Positions 37,556 to 49,555 of a stretch of 64,000 bases of DNA are shown here, piece after piece; positions within the stretch are counted from its first letter, which is position 1; each line of letters starts with the position of its first letter. The position numbers were made by a program, and so were the translations under genes. Under the pieces are notes generated by a model. That model had not been told where the DNA came from. It did not search any database and saw only the letters and a program-made list of their open reading frames with translations. This stretch comes from Perca fluviatilis (lineage: Eukaryota > Chordata > Actinopteri > Perciformes > Percidae): contig NC_053115.1 in assembly GCF_010015445.1 (NCBI RefSeq), positions 14,577,524 to 14,641,523 of the forward strand. The letters run 5' to 3'.

Positions 37556-37804
37556 TTTGAAAATGTCCAATTAAAGCTATATTTTAACTCTTTTTCAGGC
37601 CACTAATTAAAGCTATATTTTAACTCTTTTTTTTTTTCTCTCTTTTATTTTGCTCTAAAAGCGAAAAATCCTGTTTAGCCAGACTTATTTCACTTCAGAG
37701 TGATTGTACACCTCCCCAGACTGTCACTCGGGTGATATCAGAGCATTCTGATGTAGGATTTTTGAAAATGTCCAATTAAAGCTATATTTTAACTCTTTTT
37801 CAGG
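37556..37804 (+). repeat. Direct repeats of about 46 bp, two full copies and one partial
   Basis: The string from tttgaaaatgtccaattaaa through agctatattttaactctt to ttcaggc occurs at about 37556-37601 and again at 37760-37804, apparently identical. A 5'-shortened copy (taattaaagctatatttt...) lies at about 37604-37631. Confidence 0.85.
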
Positions 37805-38284
37805 CTGATAATTAAGATACAGTACTATACAATGGAGACTAATGAGCAAAGAAGCTAACAGTTGACTATTTGTGGTATGTTAAGTCAGGTGCTCTGTGGG
37901 AAGGCTTTCTTTCCTCCTGAACTCTGCTGTTAGCACATGAGGGGTCACATGTAGTGAAGCATGAGTAGACTCTCAGGCATGAGACAACATCAGTGGGAAA
38001 AACACCAGGGCTCATAATGACTCTTTCTTTGTTATATAGACACGTATATGGCCCTTTTCTCAGTAAAATATCATTACATAATAATCTATTCTCTATTTAA
38101 TTTAATATGATTATTAAGATTGGTGCACACATATAATTACAAGGATACACCAAGTTCAAAGGAAAACAAAAAATATAAAAAATAAAATAAAAAGTGATTT
38201 AATGATAAAAGCTATTATCAACCCATCCACTTTTAAAAAAAAATCCTCACCTTTTATTAACTTTGTATTATTATATAATTCAAG

Positions 38285-40532
38285 GCAGCAGCTCCAGCAG
38301 GGGACCCCAAACTTCCCTTTACTGAGCCACATTAACCAGCTCCGACTGGGGGATCCCGAGGCGTTCCCAGGCCAGGTTGGAGATATAATTTCTCCACCTA
38401 GTCCTGGGTCTTCCCCGAGGCCTCCTCCCAGCTGGACGTGCCTGGAACACCTTCCTTCCTTACCAGATGCCCGAACCACCTCAATTGGCTCCTTTCGACG
38501 CAAAGGAGCAGCAGCTCTTTTCCGAGCTCCTCACGGATGACTGAGCTTCTCACCCTATCTCTAAGGGGGACACCAGCCACCCTCCTGAGGAAACCCATTT
38601 CGGCCGCTTGTACCCTGGATCTCGTTCTTTCGGTCATGACCCAGCCTTCATGACCATAGGTGAGGGTAGGAACGAAAACCCCTCCACACCCAGAGCTTTC
38701 TGCATTTCTGGACGGATCTCATCAATCCCAGGCGCTTTGCCACTGTGGAGTTGTTTGACTACCTCAGCGACTTCCACCAGGGAAATCAACGACAATCCCC
38801 CATCATCCTCCAGCTCTGCCTCTAACATAGAGGGCGTATTCGTTGGATTCAGGAGTTCGTCAAAGTGCTCCCCCTCCATCACCCTATTACCTCTTCAGTT
38901 GAGGTCAACAGCGTCCCATCCTTACTGTACACAGCTTGGATAGTTCCTCGCTTCCCCCTCTTGAGGTGGCGAACAGTTTTCCAGAAGCACCTTGGTGCCG
39001 ACCGAAAGTCCTTCTCCATATCTTCTCCAAACTTCTCCCACACCCGCTGCTTTGCCTCTTTCACGGCAGAGGCTGCAGCCCTTCGGGCCCTTCGGTACCC
39101 TGCAACCGCCTCCAGAGTCCTCTGGGATAACATATCCCGGAAAGACTCCTTCTTCAGTCGGACGGCTTCCCTGACCACCGGTGTCCACCACGGTGTTCGT
39201 GGGTTACCGCCCCTTGAGGCACCTAAGACCCTAAGACCACAGCTCCTCACCGCAGCTTCAGCAATGGAAACTTTGAACATTGTCCACTTGGGTTCAATGC
39301 CCCCAGCCTCCACAGGGATGCACGAAAAGCTCCGCCGGAGGTGTGAGTTGAAAGTCTGTCGGACAGGGGCCTCCTCCAGACGTTCCCAATTTACCCGCAC
39401 TACCCGTTTGGGCTTACCAGTTCTGTCCAGAGTCTTCCCCCACCCCCTGACCCAACTCACCACCAGATGGTGATCAGTTGACCCGAGTGTCCAAAACATA
39501 TGGCCTCAGATCAGATGAAATGATTATAAAATTGATCATTGACCGTTGGCCTAGGGTGCTCTGGTACCAAGTACACTTATGAGCAGCCCTATGTTCAAAC
39601 ATGGTGTTTGTTATAGAAAATCCATGACTAGCACAGAAGTCCAACAACAAACAACCACTCTGGTTTAGATCAGGGAGGCCGTTCCTCCCAATCACGCCTC
39701 TCCATGTGTCTCCATCATTGCCCACGTGCTCGTTGAAGTCCCCCAGCAGAACTATGGAGTCCCCCACTGGAGCCCCATGCAGGACTCCACTCAAGGTCTC
39801 CAAGAAGGCCGAATACTCCGAACATTTGTCTGGTGCTTATGCACAAACAACAGTCCGAGTTTTCCCTCCCACAACCTGCAGGCGTAGGGAGGCGACCCTC
39901 TCGTCCACCGGGCTAAACTCCAACGTAGCGGCGCTCAGCTGGGGGCTTGTGAGTTTCCCCACACCCGCCCGGCGCCTCACACCCTGGGCAACTCTGGAGA
40001 AGAAAAGAGTCCAACCCCTATCCAGGAGTATGGCTCCAGAACCGAGACTGTGCGTAGAGGTAAGCCCCACCAGATCTAACCGGTAGCGCTCCACCTCCCG
40101 CACCAGTTCCGGCTCCTTCCCCCACAGAGAGGTGACGTTCCACGTCCCCAGAGCCAGCGTCTGCTGCCCGGGTCTGGTCCGTCGAGGCACAGGTGGTGGG
40201 CCCATGGGATGGAGAGGGAGGTGCCACGTTGCTTCTTTGGGCTGTGCCCGGCCGGGCTCCATGGCAAACCCGGCCACCAGGCACTCGCTGACGAGCCCTC
40301 CATCTGGGCCTGGCTCCAGATGGAGGCCCCGGGCTTCCTCCAGGCAGGGTAACTCTACCTCTTCCTCGTTTACTCAAAGGATTTTTGAACCATTCTTTGT
40401 CTGGCCCCTCACCTGAGACCACTTTGCCTTGGGAGACTCTACCAGGAGCACCAAGCTCCAGGCAACACAGTCGTCAGGTTCATAGGGACACACAAACCTC
40501 TCCACCACGATAAGGTGATGGTTCCCGGAGAG
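38285..40532 (-). mobile_element. Deleted RTE/Rex3-like non-LTR retrotransposon
   Basis: On - the element starts with the GC-rich 5' leader (ggttcccggagagg on + near 40520) and reads into an APE-type endonuclease: [57 protein letters not shown]. Next come the inter-domain region (WWTPVVREAVRLKKESFRDM) and the start of the reverse transcriptase (LHSGKAPGIDEIRPEMQKAL). It then jumps to the C-terminal part with RSQLRWFGHLVRKEGVPGTS. Most of the reverse-transcriptase catalytic core is absent, and stops and frameshifts break the rest (for example near 39830 and 39500). The EN domain and GKAPGIDEI fit the RTE clade; the Rex3 name is recalled, not searched. Confidence 0.8.
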
Positions 40533-40533
40533 G

Positions 40534-40571
<38 letters not shown>

Positions 40572-40611
40572 GCATTTTTTTACAAGAGGCTGCCTTGTGC
40601 CTTGTGCATTG

Positions 40612-40649
<38 letters not shown>

Positions 40650-40856
40650 CCTCCGGGAACCATCACCTTATCGTGGTGGAGGTTTGTGTGTCCCTATGAA
40701 CCTGACGGCTGTGTTGCCTGGAGCTTGGTGCTTGTAAAAGATTTTTTTACAAGAGGCTGCCTTGTGCCTTGTGCATTGTATTTATATATATATATATATA
40801 AATAAAATGCACAAGGCACAAGGCAGCCTCTTGTAAAAAAATCTTTTCCTACTATG
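40480..40856. repeat. Composite fold-back: inverted LINE leader and a near-perfect hairpin
   Basis: The first about 90 bases of the LINE leader occur twice in opposite orientation: on - ending near 40532, and on + at about 40647-40736 (gggaaccatcaccttatcg, ggaggtttgtgtgtcccta). Between them, and again at 40740-40785, is the unit caagaggctgccttgtgcc. This unit recurs inverted at 40805-40850, so 40736-40856 forms a hairpin with arms of about 42 bases around a (TA)n loop. Confidence 0.85.
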
Positions 40857-41769
40857 CTACTTTAATGAAGTATAAACATGTCCATTTTATGGCAAACATA
40901 CATACATTATATATTATACATACATACATACATACTGAATTTAAATATTGCTTTTCTTATTTCCAGCTTCATAAAACATAACCCCATGCAATCAGATTAA
41001 CATGAATAATTAATTGTGATGTATCAATTATATTTTCTTCCAGGATTTATTGATGTAATTTGCCTTGAAGATGCTTCATTAGGCTAGATGTGACTCATAA
41101 TTGTAATATAAACAAGCGAGAGGGAAAAGTTGTGGGATTTGATACAATGCATTTATTTTCAAGAATGTGAAAGTTTATGAGTGAAAATGGATTTTTAGTT
41201 TTTTAATTCCTTTCAGTATCAATCGGCTCATTTCTCTAAATGTATATTTGTCCTTGTCTAAGTGGCTTTGCGTTATGTCTTATAAACTGAGGCCGGGTGT
41301 GTCTGTGTTGCTGCAAGCACAGATTCTTAGAGCTGCAGCAGCCTGAGGTGGACACCAGGATACAGAGGAATGGCTGAGGAAATAAAAGGATGCTATTGAT
41401 TTGCCATCCACACACTCCTCTTGTGACGGCAGTGCACGCATAGCTCTAAGGTCATACATCTAAAACATGACTCGAGCTTTGCTCACAGTTCTCACCACAC
41501 TCTTCGTCCTAAAGCAGCCATCACGTACATTTTCATTTACAAGGCATCCATTGATTTTTCAATAATGCACTTGGAAAATATTGTCCTGCTTGAGGGATGT
41601 CTGTTACTGTGTTCATTGGAATTATTTACATGCACTATATCCATCTTTTGGAGCCTTTTTTTCCATTAACTGTACAAGTTCCTGAGCTTTATTGTAGATA
41701 TTGTATTGATGATATGTAGTACAATTGAAATTTGGCTTAAATGTGGTTCCCAAGTAAAAACACACAGTA

Positions 41770-41775
41770 CACATG
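41770..41775. promoter_or_regulatory. E-box of MITF type upstream of pmel
   Basis: CACATG (CATGTG on the other strand) about 320 bp before the pmel start. MITF activates PMEL through such boxes in mammals (recalled). A single hexamer is weak evidence. Confidence 0.2.
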
Positions 41776-42096
41776 AAGTAAAAACAGTGTTAGCTCAGAA
41801 GAGAATATAACATTTAATAATGACTTACAACAATGTCAAAAACTGTGAGTAAACACTGCAATGCTTGTGAAACACAACAATAGCTAACAAAACATATATT
41901 CTTACCAAAGGGGGTGGAGCCAGTTTGAGACTATCAATGATGTCAGAGGTGAGAAGAAACTTTATGGTAATTCAGGTCCGAAACCCTCTTAAAGAGAGTG
42001 AGAGTACATTTCTTAAGTCTCTCTGTCGTGTTGGGGTTCAGGACTGCAGGGTAAGGATCAGGGCCCAGATAGAGGAGACACACAACCAAATACAGG

Positions 42097-42949
42097 ATGA
42101 GGACTCTGGAACTGGTGCTGCTGGTTTTGGCTTTTACATTTGCCACTGCGATAAGTGAGTACTTTTTTCCCCATCAGAAAACAACTTGTTTGACATTCTT
42201 TTCAGTTTTTGGACTGGAATATATAGATACATACTGTTGTATTTTATATGAACTGGCAGTTTATGTTTTGTTTTGTTTCATCCTGTATTTTTGGTGTTTG
42301 TCTGTTCATACTCCCTTTGTGACTGTTATGCAGAAGAAAAAAAAAAGAAAACAACTTGTTTAAAAAAAATTGTTTTTCTCAGTCCAACTACATTGAACTT
42401 TTCTATCTAAGTTGACACTTACAAAATATCTAAACCAAGTGAAACCGCATAGGGATAAAGTGAAATTACCCTATTAGCACAATTCTTCTAATTTGTTCAA
42501 GAAAAAAACAAAGTTATTTGTTAAGGTAGAGTTTTTTCTGTGTGTGATGTAAGACCTTTATACCAACACAGTTTAACAACAGGGAAAGTAATTAATTTTC
42601 TTTTTCTGTGACTAATGTAAATTAACACATTTCTGCTTTCCCCTCAATTACATGGTAAAATGTTAGTATTTCTTTATTTGGACTACAAATTGACCAGCAA
42701 ATAGATTGGTCTGTCTTTTCACACTTATTTCATGCTCACACATGCCACACTCTGTTAAAGAGAGGGAAGATGGACAAACTTTTACATGCCAATTTTATGC
42801 TGTTTCTTATGCCAATTTGCATTCATGACTATAGCCTCAAATATGTTCTAAGGTGTGTGATTCAGAATACTGTACTGTAATTGTTCTTTTCTGTTCACTT
42901 GGAAATTTGAAGACCATTTGTCGTGTTATTGTGAGGGTATTTCATGCAA

Positions 42950-43046
<97 letters not shown>

Positions 43047-46000
43047 CACAAGCTGAGAAAAAAAACTCAGTGAGCCAGTTGACTGGGATCCCTCATTCCT
43101 CTCACTGGGATTACTGATGCTGCTGCTCAGCTGATAGTCACATGAAAGGGATTGAGGGGATTGCAGGTCGTGTGACTCCCACCGTTAAGAACCCTCACAC
43201 TTCCCCCTCCTCAACACCAAAAACATGGACCTGCTCTCGTTTACATAAGCATCTGTATTAAGTTCAAAACCTGCTTGATTATAACAGTTGCAATACAAAG
43301 TGTGAAGAGTGCAAATATAAAAAGTCCAAGATAACAAAGAAGTTGTGCCTCTTTTAACACAACTCAAATTCTACTGAAATTAGTAGTTAATGGTATCTGC
43401 CAAACAAAATATAAATTATATATGATCTACACAAAGAAAACTGAAATACATTTTTGCAGCGGAGGAAGGATTTTATTTTATTTTTTTAAATAATGTGTTG
43501 GTTATTGATGATACTTGGGATAATAGCATGAGTTGCAAGATGTAGCTTCTTTTCCTGAAAGAGTTTTTGATGTTTCTTCCAGGGTCTAGAAGTCAGTTCA
43601 CACGTTATCGCTCATGGAACTCACGGATGTATCCAGTGTGGAAAGATGGAGACCAGAGATTCAGGAACTGTTGGTTTGGTGAGCCCATATTCCTCCATAG
43701 GCCTCCATTTCACAAAAACAGATTTTTTTTTCAAAATTCTGTCTGACAGCCAATCTAAAGATGTTAAATCATGAGTAATCTTTTCTCTTTTTTTTTCCAG
43801 GTGGTGAAGTAACTTTTGATCTGAAAAACGATGCACCCACACTGACTGGAGCAAGAGCAACTTTCAATATTAATCTTAACTTCCCACCAAACCAGACAGC
43901 ACTCCCTGATGGCCAGGTGGTCTGGGCGCAAAACTGCACCATCAATGGTAAGCAAAGCTTTCCAGTAAAGCAACTGATTTGACTACAAAATGATCTTCAT
44001 GTCATGAAAAGTGTTTGACATGGTCTTTTCTAAAGAAATGCAATTGTTTTTAGTCTTTTCATATAACATTTGGTTTAAAAAATAGTATAATAGTATTTAA
44101 TTAAAGAATGTATAAATGATTATAAAAAAGAACAAATTATTCTGTGAATTACCAGTTAAACCACTGACTATCATAATTGAACCAATGTGATTTTGAAATT
44201 GTGCTAGCTTCATTATTCTAGGACAAATTTACTCTTATTTTATTTACCTGTGTTGCCTCATATTGACATGTAGTGTTATAGTTTGAATCATCACATCTGT
44301 TATTGCTATTGATGTATGATCTATGGTCTTTTTTCAGGTCAACAGTACCAGGAGGGTCAGGCTGTGTATCCTGACCGGGGAACCCAGTCGACCGGAGTTT
44401 TCCCTGATGGTACACCGTTCTCCAGGAGTCGGAACAAGAAACCCCACTACGTGTTTGTGTGGAAGACATGGGGTAAAGATATTACATTTTTATAATATTA
44501 ATATTTAGTCTGTTAAAAACTTAGGCTGCTCCTTAGCTGTAATTAATGCTGCAGTAGGACACCCAAATCTTCCAAATGCAGCTTTGACTACATTACATTA
44601 TTTGGTAAAATCGCCATAGAGACAAAGAACAGACCATAAATGGGGCTCTGAAAGAATATAGGGTAAGTTTCTCCTCCAGGCATTTGCCCCAGGCCGTATC
44701 ACAAACAAAGCCTTTTTAGTCTGATCTTACATCTTATCTTTGCTAATCTCTGACAATTATATTTGTCATCACCTGTTCCATCTAAAGACACACTGTTGCA
44801 GAAAATACATGTTTTAATTGTGCTGTTCTCAATAACATGATCTTATTAACTTATTCTGTAAATAGTTAATATTATCTGCAAGATGTACAGTACAACAGTA
44901 GTCTCAGTTTGCCATTTTTATTTTATATCATCAGGCTTACCTGTTTTGGTAAACAAGTCATTAAGTCTAACACTATTCAGTCAATCAATCGCAAAGCACA
45001 CAACCATCTAAGAAGAAGCCAGTGTGTGCTAAATTTCACAAACTTCTGAGACATTCTTCCGAGTTTTGTCTGTTCTTTAGCACAATTCAGATTTTTTTTT
45101 ATTTCTGTTGCTGTTTGTTTGGCAGACCTTTTTTTAATTACTTGATTACCATTACAATTGCATCTCATGTACTATATAATGAAAGTGACACCCGGAGTGT
45201 CTCCAAAATGTGTGACTTCAATTCATTTTGCTGTGATTACCAGACCACTCTAAATAAACACAATGTTGCTCTATTCAAGGGCGCTACTGGCAGGTGGCAG
45301 ACGGACCATCCTCCTCCCTTACTATCGGAACAGACAACGTCCCCCTCGGCTCCTACAACATGGAGGTTGTCATCTATCACAGCCGTGGCAAAGACACATT
45401 TATCCCTCTCGGCTACGCCTCCACGGTCTTCGCCATCACAGGTTACCTAGCTAACCTAACTTGAGGAAAATTATTCTACAATATTGTTTTTTCTTTAACA
45501 AGCCTCATCATAACAGCTCTTCGTCTTTCACTCCATTATCAGACCAGATTCCCTTCACTATGTCACTCGCCCAAGTCAACGATGTAAACCAGGAGGACCA
45601 GAACTTCATCCAGAACCGAGCCATTGCTTTCAACGTCAAGCTCCATGATCCCAGCCAGTATCTCAACGGCGCCGACATCAGCTTCAGCTGGGACTTTGGT
45701 GACAGCACCGGTACTCTGATCTCCAGAGAAACCACCGTCACACACACATACCTCACTGTCGGAACCTTCAAACCTCAGGTGGTCCTGATGGCAAGCATCT
45801 CCAATGGCTGCGGAAACCCCACTGCTGGTGAGATTTTAAACTACTAATTCCCTTTTAGACATACATACATGCTTTCCTATAAGAAGTCTGAACTAAGTTG
45901 TTTTAAACTTTTCTTTCAGTTGCTCCTATTGATGCCTCTGCTGCTACAGCAGTAGTCGTGATGGCCTCCACCCCTGCAGCTGACCCAGCAGCACCAGCCG

Positions 46001-48342
46001 AGGGAGGAGATGCAATTGCTTTGGACGTTCCTGCTTCTGACACCACTCCGCTCGCTGCTTCTGTGCAGCCAGCTGAAGCAGAAAATGGAGAAACAGGCGT
46101 TGACACAGAGGCAGTAGAGGTCGCCTCAGTAGCGCCTGCAGGAGTTGATGCAGCTGTTGTTCCAGAGGAACAAGATCCCGCTGAGGACGCAGATCCAGCT
46201 GCAGATGAGATGGCCACGGTTGCCCCTGTAGCTGTAGAGCCAGCAGATGCTGATACAGCAGCTGCAGATGAAACCGCAGTAGTTACAGATGCAACTGAAG
46301 AAAATGCGCCCGTGATTGATGCTGCTGCTGCTACAGTTGCACCTGTTGCAGAGGGAGAAGAAGCTGTAGCTGAGGTTGCTGGCGCTGTCACTGTTGCTCC
46401 TGCAGCAGAAGTAGCTGTAGAGCAAGAAGGTGATGTGGCTGCTGATGTTGATGCGGCTGCTGCTGATGTCGCTGCTGCTGCTGCTGATGTCCCTGCTGCT
46501 GATGTTGCTGATGCTGCTGCTGCTGCTGCTGATGTCCCTGCTGCTGATGTTGCTGATGCTGATGCTGCTGCTGCTGATGTCCCTGCTGCTGATGTTGCTG
46601 ATGCTGATGCTGCTGCTGCTGATGTCCCTGCTGCTGATGTCCCTGCTGCCGATGCTGTTGCTGTTGATGCTGCTGTTGTTGAGGCTGCTGCAGAGGTTGT
46701 TCAAACTGAAACAGAAGCCCCTGCTGATAACGTTGCAGCTCCTGCTGCCACTGAGACCACAGCTGTAGAAGAGGCAGCACCAGCTGATGATACCGAGGCC
46801 GAAGTACAGGCAACTGAGAATGAAGTTGCAGTTACTGCAGCTCCTGCAGGTTTGTGTTTTCGGTACACTAAAATAAATATGCACAAAATAAAAAGATGGC
46901 TCTTGCAACAAAAGTAGTATGACAAAAGATTCTGTGATTTTTCCAGAGCAACCAGCAGGCGATGAAGAGGCTGTTGCAGCTGAAGGTGAAGTTCAAGCAG
47001 AGGTCGAAACAGATCCAGCACAGGTTGCCCTCGTTGTGGCTAAAAGACAAGCACCAGAGCTGACAGCTGACTGCATGGTCTACCGTTATGGCTCCCTCGC
47101 CACCTCTCTAGATGTTGTCCGTAAGTCAGTACAGTTTTTGTAACAATGGCAGTTCAAACCTCAACAAATATTTAGCTTAAATAGAAACAGTATGACTTAT
47201 TAGTGTTAAAATTTCTGCTTTTGCCCTTTTCAACCCTGCAGAGGGTATTGAGAGTGTACAGATTGTACAGATGTCCAACGTAGTAGCAATGACGACTGAG
47301 TTGGATCAGAATGCTGTGGACGTCACCATTACCTGTCAGGGAAGGTGAGCAGTAAAATTCATCAACTCAATATAGAGAGCACACAGACACAGTCAAGAGG
47401 TTCACTTACTGATGTTCAGTGTATTGATTTGGACTAATGGTCTTCATAACAATGATCTTCTAGTGAGCGTACACCAAAGTTGATGTGTAAATTGTAATTA
47501 TGTATTATGTTTAGCACAAAAAAACAAGTTTATAAGAATAATTTATCCACTTATGATTGTTCTCCTTGTAAATGTCTTTGCATCTTCACTATCCTTCCTT
47601 CAGTCTGCCAAGTGAGGTCTGCACAGTCATTTCAGATGCTGACTGTATCACACCCGTGGCAACAGTCTGTAATGCAGCTACACCCTCTCCAGACTGTCAA
47701 ATGGTCCTTCGTCAGTTCTTCAATGACTCTGGAGTATTTTGCATCAATGTCTCCTTGACCAATGATGTCAGTCTTGCTATGGCAAGTGCTAGAGTCAGTG
47801 TAGCATTAGGTGGGTGGAAGAAAAATGAATTAATAACCACTAAAGTACTCAATCTATAGATTATTCTCTCATTTGTATGATGTGCTTCAATTTCAGCCTC
47901 CAGTGGTTCCCCAGCTGGAACTGCAGCCACAGTCCTGGGGGTTATGGTTCTCGCCTGTGTTGTCTGTTGTATTGGTTTGATGTACAGGTGAGTACCTAAT
48001 TTACTAATTTAATTTATAAATAATAAAAAAAGTTATCACCAAAGTGAGTATAGCTTTTTTTTTTTTTTTAAGTTTTCATTTCTTGTTTAATTTTTATGAT
48101 TTTGTTTCTTTTTGACATGTTGGCCTTTATTTCATGCCACTTAACTTATACATTTAACTTTCCTCACCTGTTTCATGTTTTTAAACAGGCGGTTCAAGCA
48201 GTATCAGCCACTAAGAGAAGACCATGGTGACAGTAATGGAGGCAGCTCAGTGGTAACATCTGTGCCTTTGATGTTGTGGAACTTGTTGAGCAGACAGTCA
48301 CCTGGAGAGAGTCGTCCACTGCTTCAGGGGAGGATTGTGTGA
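42097..48342 (+). CDS. pmel: Premelanosome protein (PMEL), complete, with unusual acidic repeat domain
   Basis: Twelve exons: 42097-42154, 43583-43678, 43801-43947, 44338-44472, 45280-45441, 45543-45827, 45920-46849, 46947-47120, 47242-47344, 47604-47809, 47897-47987 and 48189-48342; 846 aa, all phases closing. In order: signal peptide (1-18), N-terminal domain (YRSWNSRMYPVWK; FVWKTWGRYWQVADG), PKD domain (about 200-290, FSWDFGDSTGTLISRE), low-complexity repeat domain (about 296-630), convertase site after R638 (AKRQAPE), kringle-like cysteine domain (TADCMVYRYGSL, DVVQGIESVQ), one membrane helix (about 773-794) and a cytosolic tail with a dileucine sorting signal (SRPLLQG). It would build the amyloid fibrils of melanosomes. 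The repeat domain lacks the Ser/Thr/Pro repeats of mammals; about 467-552 are near-tandem AADVPAADVADAD units. Zebrafish has two pmel genes; adjacency to cdk2 suggests the a-type. Confidence 0.95.
42953..43045 (+). repeat. (CA)n microsatellite in pmel intron 1
   Basis: About 46 uninterrupted CA units, the longest dinucleotide run in the window. Confidence 0.97.
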
Positions 48343-48534
48343 ATATCATCATCAGCTCATGCACTCAACATCTACAACATCCGCTACAATATTGACTTCA
48401 TACACATAATAATCTAACTGTTAACAGTCTAACTCCCAGTCAATGTATTTAACCAGAACAAATTAAGTGAACCAAGTTAAGTGAAACTGCCCTCTGTACA
48501 AGAACGTGTAGAAATAGAAAGGAGTCAAGTGTGG

Positions 48535-48540
48535 AATAAA
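48535..48540 (+). terminator. Candidate pmel polyadenylation signal (proximal)
   Basis: AATAAA about 190 bases after the stop. A second AATAAA follows at 48781-48786; either or both could be used. Confidence 0.5.
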
Positions 48541-48780
48541 GAAGTGTCATAAGAATGTTGAAACATTTGTAGAGGAAAGTGATATTTATTTTGACCTATG
48601 GTATTTTGTATTAATTGGCACTGGTATCTTATAGAAGCCATAATTTGTGCTGTTATTTGTGGCCTACCTATATTAAACAAATTGGAAAATTAATGTAAAC
48701 ACAATTCAGTTCACTTTCTTTACAATGTAATTTAAATCACTTATATCACAGAACGTTAATATGTTTGCTACCCTGAAATG

Positions 48781-48786
48781 AATAAA
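48781..48786 (+). terminator. Candidate pmel polyadenylation signal (distal)
   Basis: AATAAA about 440 bases after the pmel stop, followed by a GT-rich stretch (caagtgtttatttcc). Confidence 0.5.
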
Positions 48787-49092
48787 GTGGAACTTCGTCC
48801 CCATCAAGTGTTTATTTCCTTTTCGTTTGCATGTGATATTCGTGATTTCACTCTCAGCACTCTCATAATCGTTGCTTTTAGATGCAGCAGGCAGCTGTTT
48901 TCAACAAAAATGCACAGATAAACCAATTGTCACTAAAATCACAGATATAAAGAGCCAGCACAAGAGTTGGTGGAGACCAAAACTGAGCTAAAGGAAAATG
49001 TAATATTGAACTTACATTCAGAAATGCAACTCCAAATGAATGTGATTGTTGATCCCTATCTGCTGGATGTGTAAATCATGGCAACTGTTTGC

Positions 49093-49300
49093 TAGTCTGG
49101 CTTACCAGATGTATAGTGCTGGGATAAAGCTTTAAGGCATTTTCCTCTGCTTCAGATACCTATTTTGCAAGGGCACCGTCGCTGCAACTGGGGCTTAGCA
49201 CTGCCCAAGATAATTGTGATTGGTTTGAAAAATGTAAACAAGCCAGAGAGTTTTTCCCATATCCCAGAATGATAAACTGTGTAGTCAGACCTTACTCTGG
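49093..49300. mobile_element. Fragment of the same hAT-like family as 57142-57557
   Basis: Begins gctagtctggc and shares ggcaccgt.gctgc, ggcttagc and the tgattggtttgaaaaatg-type region with the prph-intron element, with more divergence. Confidence 0.5.
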
Positions 49301-49437
49301 AGATGAAGAAAGAATGAATGCAGGTTTAAATAAAAACTCTAAAGATAATTAGGCTAAACACCCATAAGGACTAATCTACTATAACAACTTAACGTTTAAA
49401 GAAAAGCATAAATAAAATGGTAAAATGGGCACACACT

Positions 49438-49555
49438 GGCCTGGGAACGCCTCGGGATCCCCAAGTCAGGGCTGGTTAATGTGTTGAAAGAGAAAGTTTG
49501 GGGTCCCCTGCTGGAGCGCGACTTGACCCCGGATGAAGTTGAATGGATGGGCGGA
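49438..49555 (+). mobile_element. 3' fragment of an RTE/Rex3-like LINE
   Basis: Reads ggcctgggaacgcctcggga, then gtttggggtcccctgctgga, then gaatggatgg. It is the same 3' region as the LINE at 38285-40532 in the opposite orientation, truncated to about 120 bp. Confidence 0.7.

Larger units (their letters stand above)
34654..42096. other. Spacer between divergent cdk2 and pmel
   Basis: 34654-35340 is relatively CpG-rich and is the probable cdk2 5' UTR and promoter. 35341-37550 is AT-rich with no exon seen. Direct repeats lie at 37556-37804, the deleted LINE at 38285-40532 and the fold-back at 40480-40856. 40860-42096 is AT-rich, with the pmel promoter expected just before 42097. No tRNA or other RNA gene was noticed. 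Confidence 0.5.

Noticed and set aside
42853..43056. Open frame ending in a Thr-His repeat
   Set aside because: It is translated (CA)n microsatellite in pmel intron 1.
46126..46911. Long minus-strand open frames (261 and 162 codons) opposite pmel exon 7
   Set aside because: They are shadows of the low-complexity GCT/GAT repeat on + and encode only Ser/Ile/Cys or Ala/Ser/Thr runs. The + frame is fixed by splice phases and by conserved domains on both sides.
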